Assembly (NCBI GenBank): GCA_050942925.1
Contig: JBMNOF010000004.1
Span: forward strand, 1 to 64,000
Origin: Spyradocola sp050942925
GTDB lineage: Bacteria; Bacillota; Clostridia; Christensenellales; UBA1750
Reading direction: 5' to 3'
DNA length: 64,000 nucleotides
Made by a program: the position numbers and the translations under genes. Under the pieces are notes generated by a model. It made no database searches and was not told the origin of the DNA. It saw only the letters and a list, made by a program, of their open reading frames with translations. This document shows, piece by piece, positions 31,572 to 39,950 of the stretch. The first letter of the stretch is position 1, and each line of letters opens with the position of its first letter.

Positions 31572-32819
31572 ATGATGCGAAATGTCGATGTGGCCGTTGT
31601 CGGCGGCGGTCCGGCGGGCCTTGCGGCGGCGCTGGCGGCGCACAAGGCCGGAGCCCGGTCGATCCTCGTCCTGGAAAGAGATACCTTCCCCGGGGGAATT
31701 CTGCAGCAGTGCATTCACAACGGCTTTGGCCTGCACTACTTTGGGCAGGAACTGACCGGGCCCGAATACGCCCAGAGATTTCTGGACGAGGTGGAGAAGA
31801 TCGACTCCATCGAGGTGCTGCTGAATACCATGGTTCTGTCCGTCGCGCCGGACCGGCAGCTGGTTGCCGTCTCGAGCGAACACGGCATGGTGCGCGTGCA
31901 GGCGAAGGCCGTGGTCCTGGCCATGGGCTGCCGCGAGCGCACGCGCGGCGCGCTCAACATCCCCGGCACGCGCCCGGCGGGCGTGTACACCGCCGGCTGC
32001 GCGCAGCGCTTGGTCAACATGGAAGGGATGATGCCCGGAAAGCGCGTGATGATCCTGGGCTCGGGCGACATTGGGCTCATCATGGCGCGGCGCATGGTCT
32101 GGGAGGGCGCGAAGGTGGAGATGGTCTGCGAGATCATGCCCTACTCCAGCGGCCTGAACCGCAACATCGTGCAGTGCCTGGAGGACAACAACATCCCGCT
32201 GTACTTCAACACCACCGTTGTCAACATCCACGGCAAGGAGCGCGTGGAAGGGGTGACCATCGCCCAGGTCGATCCCGCGACGCGGGAACCCAAGATGGAG
32301 ACGGCGCGCTACGTGCCCTGCGACACGCTCCTGCTCTCCGTCGGCCTCATTCCGGAAAATGAATTGACCTTGGGCACGGGCGCACAGATGGACCCGGTCA
32401 CGTCCGGGGCCCAGGTGGATGCGGAGCGGCAGACGAGCGTGCCCGGCATCTTTGCCTGCGGAAACGTGCTCCACGTCCATGACCTGGTGGATAACGTCAG
32501 CGAAGAGGCGGCCATCGCCGGCGAAAACGCTGCCAAGTTTGCGCTGGGAACCCTGCAAAAGGCGGAAACCGTGCGCGTTTTGCCCGAGGGCGGCGTGCGC
32601 TATGTCGTGCCTCAGCGCCTGGTCAAGGGCGAGGGCAAGGCGGCCCTCTACTTCCGCGTGCGCGCAGCCTTCCAGCCCGCGCGCTTGACAGTCTTGAGCG
32701 GCGGCAAGGAGATCAAGTCTGTCAAAAAGCGCATTATGACGCCGGGCGAGATGGAAAAGACCATCATTGACCTTGGCGACGTCACCGGCGACGTCGTCGT
32801 GCGTGTGGAGGAGGGCTGA
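31572..32819 (+). CDS. FAD/NAD-dependent pyridine nucleotide-disulfide oxidoreductase-like subunit
   Basis: 415 residues. FAD motif VVGGGPAGLAAALAAHKAG, followed by TFPGGILQQCIHNGFGLHYFG, and a second nucleotide-binding motif MILGSGDIGLIMARRM; a FACGNVLHVHDLVD segment closes the FAD site. It is the partner flavoprotein that probably passes electrons from GlpA to NAD+ or another acceptor. Adjacent start codons follow the upstream stop directly, with AGGAGG inside the preceding gene. Confidence 0.85.
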   Translation: MMRNVDVAVVGGGPAGLAAALAAHKAGARSILVLERDTFPGGILQQCIHNGFGLHYFGQELTGPEYAQRFLDEVEKIDSIEVLLNTMVLSVAPDRQLVAVSSEHGMVRVQAKAVVLAMGCRERTRGALNIPGTRPAGVYTAGCAQRLVNMEGMMPGKRVMILGSGDIGLIMARRMVWEGAKVEMVCEIMPYSSGLNRNIVQCLEDNNIPLYFNTTVVNIHGKERVEGVTIAQVDPATREPKMETARYVPCDTLLLSVGLIPENELTLGTGAQMDPVTSGAQVDAERQTSVPGIFACGNVLHVHDLVDNVSEEAAIAGENAAKFALGTLQKAETVRVLPEGGVRYVVPQRLVKGEGKAALYFRVRAAFQPARLTVLSGGKEIKSVKKRIMTPGEMEKTIIDLGDVTGDVVVRVEEG

Positions 32820-32822
32820 GCC

Positions 32823-33194
32823 ATGAAAAAGGAGTTTGTCTGCATATCCTGCCCGGTGGGCTGCCGCCTGACCGTTTGGCAGGGAGAGGATGGGGAAGTC
32901 CAGGTGCAGGGCAATACCTGCCCCCGGGGAAAGGCGTATGGCGTGCAGGAGTTCACCGCGCCCATGCGCACGGTCACTTCCTCCGTGCCCGTGCGGTGCG
33001 GAACGCAGCTCATGTGCTCGGTCAAGACCGATGCGCCCGTGCCCAAGGAGAAAATCCCCGAGGTGCTCGCGGCCATTCGCGGCGCGAGCGTTCGCGCGCC
33101 CGTCTGCGTGGGCGACTGCATCCTGGAGAACGTCGCAGGGACGGGGGCAAATGTCGTGGCCACAAGGCGCGTCACGGAGAAAAAACGTGCATAA
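32823..33194 (+). CDS. DUF1667 small cysteine-rich subunit
   Basis: 123 residues. Four N-terminal cysteines in the order CISCPVGC...GNTCPRG suggest an iron-sulfur cluster or other metal site. The rest matches DUF1667 (TVTSSVPVRCGTQLMCSVKT, APVCVGDCILENVAGTG). Always found as the third gene with the two flavoproteins upstream, so probably an electron-transfer subunit of the same complex. Confidence 0.88.
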   Translation: MKKEFVCISCPVGCRLTVWQGEDGEVQVQGNTCPRGKAYGVQEFTAPMRTVTSSVPVRCGTQLMCSVKTDAPVPKEKIPEVLAAIRGASVRAPVCVGDCILENVAGTGANVVATRRVTEKKRA

Positions 33195-33208
33195 TCCTTA
33201 AAATCCGA

Positions 33209-33245
33209 GAGGGCACTGCGGGACCTGCAGCGCCCTCCTTTTTTG
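33209..33245 (+). terminator. Intrinsic terminator of the glycerol-3-phosphate dehydrogenase-like operon
   Basis: GAGGGC plus CTGC (33209-33219) pair with GCAG plus GCCCTC (33227-33237) around one A/C mismatch, then a run of T. It sits 15 nt from the stop of the convergent bioY. Confidence 0.88.
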
Positions 33246-33260
33246 TCCGCGCAGTCCCGA

Positions 33261-33815
33261 TCAGCGCGGCAGGCGCCGCAAAAGCGCCGGCGCCGCCACG
33301 GCGGCAAACAGGAGTTTGGCTGCGTCAAAGGGCAGATACATCAAGCAGAACGTCCACACGACGAACCACGGACTGACCGCTTGGTTGAGGACCAGCGTCA
33401 TCACAAAATACCCATACACCGCCCCGAAAAGGTAGGTCACGGCGATGCCCGCCAGGCCAGAGAGCAGGGCGGCGGGGAAGGGGCGCAGGCGGCTCTTCAG
33501 ACGCCGGAACAGCCAGGAGACGAGCGGACAGGCGGCCGTGATGCCCAGGACGAATCCGAACGTCGGAGAAGCAAGAGAGGAAAGACCGCCGGAAAATCCT
33601 GCGTACACCGGGGCGCCCACAAGCCCCAGCAGAAGATAGGCCAGCATCGATAGGAGCGCTGCCCGCGGAGGCAGGAGGAAGGCGGCCAGCAGCACAAAGA
33701 GCAGCTGCAAGGTGAACGCGCCATAGGGCATAGGGACAGTGATTTGCGCGCCGATCGCCGTCAGCGCACAAAAGAGTGCGCCGAGAATCAAGAGCTTTGT
33801 GGATGTGCGTTGCAT
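33261..33815 (-). CDS. bioY: BioY biotin transporter substrate-binding component
   Basis: 184 residues, six membrane helices. S component of an ECF biotin importer. The ITVPMPYGAFTLQLLFVLLA start and the GAPVYAGFSGGLSSLASPTFGF motif are diagnostic. No EcfA/T genes are adjacent, so it either works alone or shares the housekeeping energy module. GAGGAGGGA precedes the ATG. Expression is controlled by a BirA operator. Confidence 0.93.
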   Translation of the reverse strand: MQRTSTKLLILGALFCALTAIGAQITVPMPYGAFTLQLLFVLLAAFLLPPRAALLSMLAYLLLGLVGAPVYAGFSGGLSSLASPTFGFVLGITAACPLVSWLFRRLKSRLRPFPAALLSGLAGIAVTYLFGAVYGYFVMTLVLNQAVSPWFVVWTFCLMYLPFDAAKLLFAAVAAPALLRRLPR

Positions 33816-33834
33816 ATGGGAGTCCCTCCTCGAA

Positions 33835-33866
33835 TTGTAAACCGATTCTATTTTTACGGTTTACAA
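33835..33866 (-). promoter_or_regulatory. BirA (biotin repressor) operator of bioY
   Basis: TTGTAAACC (33835-33843) and GGTTTACAA (33858-33866) form a perfect 9-bp inverted repeat with a 14-nt spacer, matching the BirA box. It lies immediately downstream of, and touches, the bioY -10. Confidence 0.9.
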
Positions 33867-33893
33867 TATACAGGCGCAAAAAGGCGTTGTCAA
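33865..33893 (-). promoter_or_regulatory. Sigma-A promoter of bioY
   Basis: Minus strand: TTGACA (33888-33893), 17-nt spacer, TATATT (33865-33870). BirA bound to the operator would block it. Confidence 0.88.
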
Positions 33894-34028
33894 TAGGGCA
33901 AGCGGAGCGGGAAAAGAAGCGCGCTGGGCGGCGCCAGATGCATTTTTTTCTGTAATTAATGAAGGAAAAAGTATGAACGGAGTGTATAGACAATGAATGA
34001 AAAAAATCCGTAAACCGACGAACGGGGC

Positions 34029-34057
34029 TTTACAAAACAGAACATTGGGCGTATGAT
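34029..34057 (+). promoter_or_regulatory. Sigma-A promoter of the ATP synthase operon
   Basis: TTTACA (34029-34034), 17-nt spacer, TATGAT (34052-34057), 33 nt before the first gene. Confidence 0.8.
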
Positions 34058-34089
34058 GCTGGAAGAGACGCACAAAGGGAGGCGAGGCG

Positions 34090-34362
34090 ATGGGGGCATT
34101 CGAATGGTTTCCGGATGCTTTTGGGTTGCTGTGGGGCTTGCTCGGCGGAGGCTTTAACCTCTTTTTGACCCGCAGGATGCTGAAAAACGGTCTGGACAAC
34201 AAGCATGTAGCGCTCATGCTCGTGTTCAAGCCCCTGACGCATCTGGTCATCCTGGTTCTTGCTGCGCTTGTTTCCCTGTGGTTCATGGTGCTTGCAGCGG
34301 CGGGGGATCTGCTGATGTTGGGCGTCATGTTCATAAAAAACTACTTGGACGGCAGGAGATGA
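34090..34362 (+). CDS. Small membrane protein at the atpI position
   Basis: 90 residues with two or three hydrophobic segments (FGLLWGLLGGGFNLFLTRRML, then LVFKPLTHLVILVLAALVSLWFMVLAAAGDLLMLGVMF). Position directly before atpB and topology suggest an ATP synthase subunit I (AtpI/UncI)-type assembly factor, which helps build the c-ring, but sequence similarity cannot be judged by eye. GGGAGGCGAGG precedes the ATG. Confidence 0.6.
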   Translation: MGAFEWFPDAFGLLWGLLGGGFNLFLTRRMLKNGLDNKHVALMLVFKPLTHLVILVLAALVSLWFMVLAAAGDLLMLGVMFIKNYLDGRR

Positions 34363-34366
34363 TGAA

Positions 34367-35026
34367 ATGGAGCTGGAAATCACACCGGAAGCCTTTTACA
34401 TAGGCAATGTCAATGTAGGGCAGTCGGTGGTGGTCGCTTGGGGCGTGATGGTCGTGCTCATTGTGCTGGCCATCGTGGTCAAGATCAAATCCAAGAATTT
34501 CACAGAAGTCCCCAAGGGCCTGCAAAACTTGCTGGAATTGGGGGTTGAGACCATCCAGAAGTACTCCAAGACAGAAGTCGGAAGCGTATGGGAGGAAATC
34601 GCGCCCTATTGTGCGACCATCGGGCTGTACATCTTCGGATGCTGCATGGTGGAGCTGATCGGACTGCGCGCGCCCACGACGGACCTTTCCATGACGCTTG
34701 CGCTCGGCCTTGGCACGTTTTTCTGGATCAACTACATGGGCTTCCGGAAGAAGGGCTTTTTCGGAAGACTGGGTCACTACGTAAAGCCCATCCCGATCAT
34801 CCCGATCCTGACGGACCTGGCGGTCCCGATCTCCATGGCTTGCCGACTCTACGGCAACATCCTCGCCGGCATGATCGTCATGGAGCTGATCTACGGCGCG
34901 CTGAGCTACTTTGCGGTGGCGATTCCTGCGGCGCTGTCCCTCTACTTTAACTTCTTCGACTCGGCCATTCAGGCCTACATCTTCATCACGCTGACGCTTT
35001 CCTACGTGTCGGAAGCCATCGAATAA
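34367..35026 (+). CDS. atpB: ATP synthase Fo subunit a
   Basis: 219 residues. Membrane stator subunit forming the two ion half-channels. The essential arginine is visible in PISMACRLYGNILAGMIV. TLTLSYVSEAIE closes the last helix. Length is typical of clostridial a subunits. AGGAG is 8 nt before the ATG. Confidence 0.95.
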   Translation: MELEITPEAFYIGNVNVGQSVVVAWGVMVVLIVLAIVVKIKSKNFTEVPKGLQNLLELGVETIQKYSKTEVGSVWEEIAPYCATIGLYIFGCCMVELIGLRAPTTDLSMTLALGLGTFFWINYMGFRKKGFFGRLGHYVKPIPIIPILTDLAVPISMACRLYGNILAGMIVMELIYGALSYFAVAIPAALSLYFNFFDSAIQAYIFITLTLSYVSEAIE

Positions 35027-35056
35027 GTCAAATCAAACGCTTGGAGGTATAGAATT

Positions 35057-35281
35057 ATGGAAAATGGTCTGCTCGCCATCGGCGCTGGTCTCGCGGTTCT
35101 CACCGGCATGGGTGCTGGTATCTCCATGGGCATTGCCACCGGCAAGTCCGTTGAAGCGGTCGCCCGCCAGCCGGAAGCGGCCGGCAACATTCGCTCGACG
35201 ATGATGTTGGGCATGGTCCTTGCGGAATCCACCGCAATCTACGGTTTCGTCGTGGCGCTGATCATCATCTTCCTGATGTAA
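35057..35281 (+). CDS. atpE: ATP synthase Fo subunit c
   Basis: 74 residues, a two-helix hairpin with the loop ARQPEA. The ion-binding carboxylate is Glu57, in the motif AESTAIYG, which keeps the E-S-T...Y half of the Na+ signature. The helix-1 position that is Gln in Na+-binding rings is Met24 (GISMG), so ion specificity is uncertain. GGAGG lies upstream of the ATG. Confidence 0.95.
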   Translation: MENGLLAIGAGLAVLTGMGAGISMGIATGKSVEAVARQPEAAGNIRSTMMLGMVLAESTAIYGFVVALIIIFLM

Positions 35282-35304
35282 CGGAAGGCAAGGAGAACAC
35301 AGAC

Positions 35305-35796
35305 ATGGAAGGATTAAGTGCAATCATCAATCCCACCAGTCTCCTGATGCACCTGGTCAACATTGTCATCCTCTACATCGTCTTCCGCATCTTCCTCTAC
35401 AAGCCGGTTGCCAAGTTCATGAAGAGCCGGCAGGAGCGCTTTGCAAAGGAGCGCGAAGAGCTGAACGCCGAAAAGGCGGAGGCGGACGCCATCAAGGCGC
35501 AGGGCGATGAGATCCTGCACAAGGCGCGCACGGACGCGGAAGCCCAGGTTGCGCAGATCATGGCGCAGGCGGACAAGGACGCCAAGTCCATTCGTGAGGA
35601 AGCCCAGAAACAGGCGGGCGTCATCATCGAGAACGCCAAGCAGGAGGCGCAGGAGGAAAAGCGTCGCCAGCTGGAGGCCATGCACGATCAGGTGATGGAG
35701 CTCTCCGTCGCCCTGGCCAGCCGCATCCTCGAGCGCGAGATCAAGCCCGAAGACCATCAGAAGCTGATGGAGGAATTCCTTTCCGAGGTGAAGTGA
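35305..35796 (+). CDS. atpF: ATP synthase Fo subunit b
   Basis: 163 residues. One N-terminal membrane helix (about 12-30, HLVNIVILYIVFRIFLYKP) and a long charged coiled coil, the peripheral stalk. It ends normally (ILEREIKPEDHQKLMEEFLSEVK), so it carries no fused delta domain. Its stop is 1 nt before the atpA start. Confidence 0.95.
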   Translation: MEGLSAIINPTSLLMHLVNIVILYIVFRIFLYKPVAKFMKSRQERFAKEREELNAEKAEADAIKAQGDEILHKARTDAEAQVAQIMAQADKDAKSIREEAQKQAGVIIENAKQEAQEEKRRQLEAMHDQVMELSVALASRILEREIKPEDHQKLMEEFLSEVK

Positions 35797-35797
35797 T

Positions 35798-37651
35798 ATG
35801 CTAAAAGGCTTTTTGTATGCCCCTATCCAGCTCACGCCGGAGCAGATTCACCACGTCGAGGAAAAGTTTTCTGCGAGCCTGGGCGATCAGGTGCAGCTCG
35901 TTCCCCAGACGGACAAGTCGCTCATCGGCGGCATCCGCGTGGAGATCGACGGCCGCGTCTACGACGGCACCATCAAAAAGAGACTGACCATCAAGGACGA
36001 CAGCGGAGACATCGACTTTGCCTCCGATGCGGATAACTTTGAGTGGCTGGAAGGGTTGAACACCGTTGCGACCGTGGAAGACGAGCGCGACGAGGCAGGG
36101 CAGATCGTCCTAGACAGCGACGGCAAGCCCAAACAGAAGAGAAAGAGCAAACTCTCCAGTGTGGACATGGAGGAACTGGAAAAGCGCGTGCGCCGCATGA
36201 GCGGCTTCCGGACCCGGTCCGAAGTCCTGCCCGTGGGCTATGTGCTTTCCGTCGGCGACGGCATCGCGCACGTTTCGGGCCTCAACGGCTGCCGAAACAA
36301 CGAGCTGCTTCGCTTTGACGGGGATAAGTTCGGAATCGCCTTCAACCTGGAGCGCGACAACGTCGGCGTCATCCTGCTGGATAAGACGGACGACATCGAA
36401 GAGGGCAGCAAGGTCGAGGGCACGGGACGCGTTGTTTCCGTTCCCGTGGGCGAGAGCCTGCTCGGCCGCGTGGTCGATCCTCTGGGCCGCCCCATCGACG
36501 GCCGCGAGCCCATCCGCGCCAAGGCCTTCCGCCCCATTGAGGCGGAGGCGCCTCCCATCATCGAGCGCGGCGCGGTCAAGACCCCGTTGCAGACGGGCTA
36601 TGTCGCTATCGACGCCATGGTCCCGATCGGCCGCGGCCAGCGCGAGCTCATCATCGGCGACCGCCAGACCGGTAAGACGGCCATCGCTGTGGACACGATC
36701 CTGAACCAAAAGAACACGGGCGTGCTCTGCATCTACGTCGCCATTGGACAGAAGGCGTCCACCATTGCCTCGGTCCGCAAGACCCTGGAAGAATACGGCG
36801 CCATGGAGTACACCACGATCGTTGCGGCCATGGCTTCGGATACGGCGCCCATGCAGTATATCGCCCCGTACGCCGGCTGCGCCATGGCGGAAGAGTTCAT
36901 GTACAACGGCAAGGATGCGCTCATCATCTACGACGACTTGTCCAAGCACGCCGTCGCATACCGCGCCATATCCCTGCTGCTCCGCCGTCCGCCGGGACGT
37001 GAGGCGTACCCCGGCGACGTCTTCTACCTGCACTCTCGACTGCTGGAGCGCGCGGCAAAGCTCTCGGATCACCTGGGCGGCGGCTCGATGACGGCATTGC
37101 CCATCATCGAGACCATGGCTGGAGACATTTCGGCCTATATCCCGACCAACGTCATCTCCATCACCGACGGCCAGATCTTCCTGGAGAGCGAGCTCTTCCA
37201 CTCCGGCGTGCGCCCGGCCGTCAACGGCGGTCTGTCCGTTTCGCGCGTAGGCGGCAACGCCCAGACCAAGGCCATGCGCAAGGTCTCCGGACAGCTCCGT
37301 CTGGACCTTGCCCAGTATAGAGAACTTGCGGTCTTCGCGCAGTTCGGCTCCGACCTGGACACCGCGACGAGGGATCTGCTCGCCCAGGGCGAAAAGCTCA
37401 CCGAGCTCCTCAAGCAGGATCAGTATTCGCCCATGCCCATGCAGGAGCAGGTTGTGCTGCTCTACGTCATGACCCGCGGGCTCGTGACCCAGGTGGAGGC
37501 CAAGGACATCGCGCAGTTCAAGGTAGACTTTATCGACTTTGTGCGCAAGCATTACCCGCAGATTCTGCTGCGGATCGAGCAGAGCCGCGAAGTGGACGAG
37601 GAGACGGAAAACAGCATCGTCCACGCGGCACAGGAATACTTCAAGAGGTGA
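35798..37651 (+). CDS. atpA: ATP synthase F1 alpha subunit with an N-terminal fusion to the C-terminal part of delta
   Basis: 617 residues, about 105 longer than usual. Residues 8-65 match the C-terminal domain of the delta subunit (LTPEQIHHVEEKF, then DKSLIGGIRVEIDGRVYDG). Residues 66-122 are a charged linker. From about Met124 a normal alpha chain follows, with its N-terminal helix (MEELEKRVRRMSGF), the VGDGIAHVSGL barrel, and Walker A GDRQTGKT near residue 287. GAGGTG is 7 nt before the ATG; codon 124 has no ribosome binding site. There is no separate atpH, so the alpha-binding N-terminal domain of delta is missing from the operon. Confidence 0.93.
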   Translation: MLKGFLYAPIQLTPEQIHHVEEKFSASLGDQVQLVPQTDKSLIGGIRVEIDGRVYDGTIKKRLTIKDDSGDIDFASDADNFEWLEGLNTVATVEDERDEAGQIVLDSDGKPKQKRKSKLSSVDMEELEKRVRRMSGFRTRSEVLPVGYVLSVGDGIAHVSGLNGCRNNELLRFDGDKFGIAFNLERDNVGVILLDKTDDIEEGSKVEGTGRVVSVPVGESLLGRVVDPLGRPIDGREPIRAKAFRPIEAEAPPIIERGAVKTPLQTGYVAIDAMVPIGRGQRELIIGDRQTGKTAIAVDTILNQKNTGVLCIYVAIGQKASTIASVRKTLEEYGAMEYTTIVAAMASDTAPMQYIAPYAGCAMAEEFMYNGKDALIIYDDLSKHAVAYRAISLLLRRPPGREAYPGDVFYLHSRLLERAAKLSDHLGGGSMTALPIIETMAGDISAYIPTNVISITDGQIFLESELFHSGVRPAVNGGLSVSRVGGNAQTKAMRKVSGQLRLDLAQYRELAVFAQFGSDLDTATRDLLAQGEKLTELLKQDQYSPMPMQEQVVLLYVMTRGLVTQVEAKDIAQFKVDFIDFVRKHYPQILLRIEQSREVDEETENSIVHAAQEYFKR

Positions 37652-37658
37652 GAAGAAC

Positions 37659-38534
37659 ATGGCGAGCATAGCCGACATTCGCCACCACATGCGCGTGGTC
37701 TCGCAGACGCTCCAGATCACAAAGGCCATGCAGATGATCTCCACCTCCAAGATGAAAAAGGGCCTGGCGCGCTATGACGCCAATGCCATCTACCTTCAGG
37801 AAGTGCGTCAGACCATCAAAAACGTTCTGATGCACGCGGAAGGACAGTCGCACCGCTACCTCCAGGCGCCGGAGGGCAACCGCGCCGCGCACATCATCAT
37901 CGCGGCGGACAAGGGACTTGCCGGCGGCTACAACAGCAACGTGATGAACCTTGCCGTGGAGCACATGAAGGGCTTCCAGGAGAGCAACATCTTCTGCATC
38001 GGCCAGATGGCCCGAGACTTCCTGGAGCACCGCGGCTACACGATCGACATCGAGTTCACCCACGTCATCCAGGACCCGACGCTCTACCACGCGCATCAGA
38101 TCGCAGAGACGGTCCTTGAGCTCTACAACCAGAGGATGCTCGACGAGGTCTACGTCGTCTATACGCATCGCATCTCGACCATGGTGCAGCGCCCGGAGGT
38201 CATCCGCCTGCTGCCCGTGCGCGTAGAGGACTTTGATGACGTGGAGGCAACGGTCACGGGGGATGCGGAGCACGACCAGATCATCTATGAGCCCTCCATC
38301 ACCAACCTGATGGAGCTGCTCATTCCGCAGTACTTGATTGGCATAATCTACAGCGTGCTGGTGCAGTCCTTCGCTAGCGAGCAGTGCGCCCGCATGAACG
38401 CGATGGATTCGGCAACGCGCAACGCAAACGAAATGATCGACAAGCTCAGCCACGAGTTGAACCGTGCCCGCCAGGGCGCCATCACAAACGAGCTGGCCGA
38501 GATCATCTCGGGTGCGAGTGCGCTGGAAGGGTAG
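37659..38534 (+). CDS. atpG: ATP synthase F1 gamma subunit
   Basis: 291 residues. Central rotor shaft: N-terminal helix IRHHMRVVSQTLQITKAMQMISTSKMKK and C-terminal helix SATRNANEMIDKLSHELNRARQGAITNELAEIISGA, both typical. The ATG follows the alpha stop by 7 nt with AAGAGGTG upstream. Confidence 0.95.
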   Translation: MASIADIRHHMRVVSQTLQITKAMQMISTSKMKKGLARYDANAIYLQEVRQTIKNVLMHAEGQSHRYLQAPEGNRAAHIIIAADKGLAGGYNSNVMNLAVEHMKGFQESNIFCIGQMARDFLEHRGYTIDIEFTHVIQDPTLYHAHQIAETVLELYNQRMLDEVYVVYTHRISTMVQRPEVIRLLPVRVEDFDDVEATVTGDAEHDQIIYEPSITNLMELLIPQYLIGIIYSVLVQSFASEQCARMNAMDSATRNANEMIDKLSHELNRARQGAITNELAEIISGASALEG

Positions 38535-38540
38535 GGAGAT

Positions 38541-39944
38541 ATGGAAGGAAAGAGCCAGGGATTGGTCACGCAGGTCATCGGCGCAGTTGTGGACGTGCAG
38601 TTTGCAATCGACGAAATGCCGGCCATCCGTGACCTGCTATATGTAACCGACGGCGCCTTTAAGACGCCGCTCGAGGTGGAAAAGCACATCGGCGGCGGCG
38701 TCGTGCGCTGCATCGCCCTGAAGGCCACAGAGGGCCTGTACCGCGGCATGACCGTGGAGAACACCGGCGCGCCCATCACCGTTCCGGTGGGAGAAGCCAT
38801 GCTCGGCCGCGCCATCAACGTCATGGGCGAGCCGATCGACGGCCTGGGCGAGATTCAGTCCAAGGACACGATGGTGATCCATCGCAACCCGCCGGCCTTC
38901 GTCAACCAGAAGCCCGCCAACGAGGTCTTTGAGACCGGCATCAAGGTCATCGACTTGCTCGCGCCCTATCCCAAGGGCGGCAAGATCGGCCTGTTCGGCG
39001 GCGCCGGCGTCGGCAAAACCGTCCTCATCATGGAGATGATCCGCAACATCGCCACCGAGCACGGCGGATACTCCATCTTCACCGGCGTCGGCGAGCGCTC
39101 CCGTGAGGGCGCCGAGCTGCTGTCGGACATGAAGGAAAGCGGCGTCATCAACAAGACCGTCATGGCCTTCGGCCAGATGAACGAGCCGCCGGGAAGCCGT
39201 ATGCGCGTGGCGCTCACGGGCCTGACCCAGGCGGAGTTCTTCCGCGACCAGAGGCACACGGACGTGCTGCTGTTCATCGACAACATCTTCCGCTACGTGC
39301 AGGCGGGCTCCGAGGTTTCCGCACTGCTGGGCCGCATCCCGTCCGCCGTCGGCTACCAGCCGACGCTGGCGGAAGAGGTCGGCGAGCTCCAGGAGCGCAT
39401 CGCCTCCACCGACAAGGGCTCCATCACCTCCGTGCAGGCCATTTACGTGCCCGCGGACGACTTGACGGACCCTGCGCCTGCGACCACCTTTACGCACTTG
39501 GACGCCACCACCGTTCTGTCCCGTGCGGTTGCGGAAAGCGGCATTTACCCTGCGGTGGACCCGCTGGCGTCGGGCAGCCGCATCCTCGATCCCCGCATCG
39601 TGGGCGAGGACCACTACCGCATCGCGCGCCGCGTGCAGGAGGTTCTGCAGCGCTACAAGGAGCTCAGCGACATCATCGCGATCCTGGGCATGGACGAGCT
39701 GTCTGAGGAGGACCGCATGACGGTCCACCGCGCGCGCCGCATTCAGCGCTTCCTCTCGCAGCCCATGTTCGTGGCAGAGGTCTTCACCGGAAATCCCGGA
39801 AAGTACGTTCCTGTCGAAAAGACCATCGAGGGCTTCCGGGCCATCGTGGACGGCGAGGTGGACGACCTGCCCGAGGCCGCCTTCTTCATGGTGGGCGACA
39901 TCGAGGAGGCCAAGGCCAAAGCGGAAGCCATGCGGAAGGGATAG
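38541..39944 (+). CDS. atpD: ATP synthase F1 beta subunit
   Basis: 467 residues, standard. Catalytic subunit with Walker A GGAGVGKTV, the catalytic Glu in GVGERSREG, and the DELSEED-type lever motif here as MDELSEEDRMTV. The strongest conservation in the operon; nothing unusual. Confidence 0.98.
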   Translation: MEGKSQGLVTQVIGAVVDVQFAIDEMPAIRDLLYVTDGAFKTPLEVEKHIGGGVVRCIALKATEGLYRGMTVENTGAPITVPVGEAMLGRAINVMGEPIDGLGEIQSKDTMVIHRNPPAFVNQKPANEVFETGIKVIDLLAPYPKGGKIGLFGGAGVGKTVLIMEMIRNIATEHGGYSIFTGVGERSREGAELLSDMKESGVINKTVMAFGQMNEPPGSRMRVALTGLTQAEFFRDQRHTDVLLFIDNIFRYVQAGSEVSALLGRIPSAVGYQPTLAEEVGELQERIASTDKGSITSVQAIYVPADDLTDPAPATTFTHLDATTVLSRAVAESGIYPAVDPLASGSRILDPRIVGEDHYRIARRVQEVLQRYKELSDIIAILGMDELSEEDRMTVHRARRIQRFLSQPMFVAEVFTGNPGKYVPVEKTIEGFRAIVDGEVDDLPEAAFFMVGDIEEAKAKAEAMRKG

Positions 39945-39950
39945 TGCGCC

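Noticed and set aside
35305..35800. Frameshift or hidden atpH between atpF and atpA
   Set aside because: atpF ends at its usual length and 1 nt later atpA begins; there is no room for the missing N-terminal domain of delta in any frame.
36167..36205. An internal start (ATG at alpha codon 124) giving a normal-length alpha subunit
   Set aside because: No Shine-Dalgarno sequence precedes it, whereas the ATG at 35798 has GAGGTG 7 nt upstream and the upstream codons encode a recognisable delta domain in frame.
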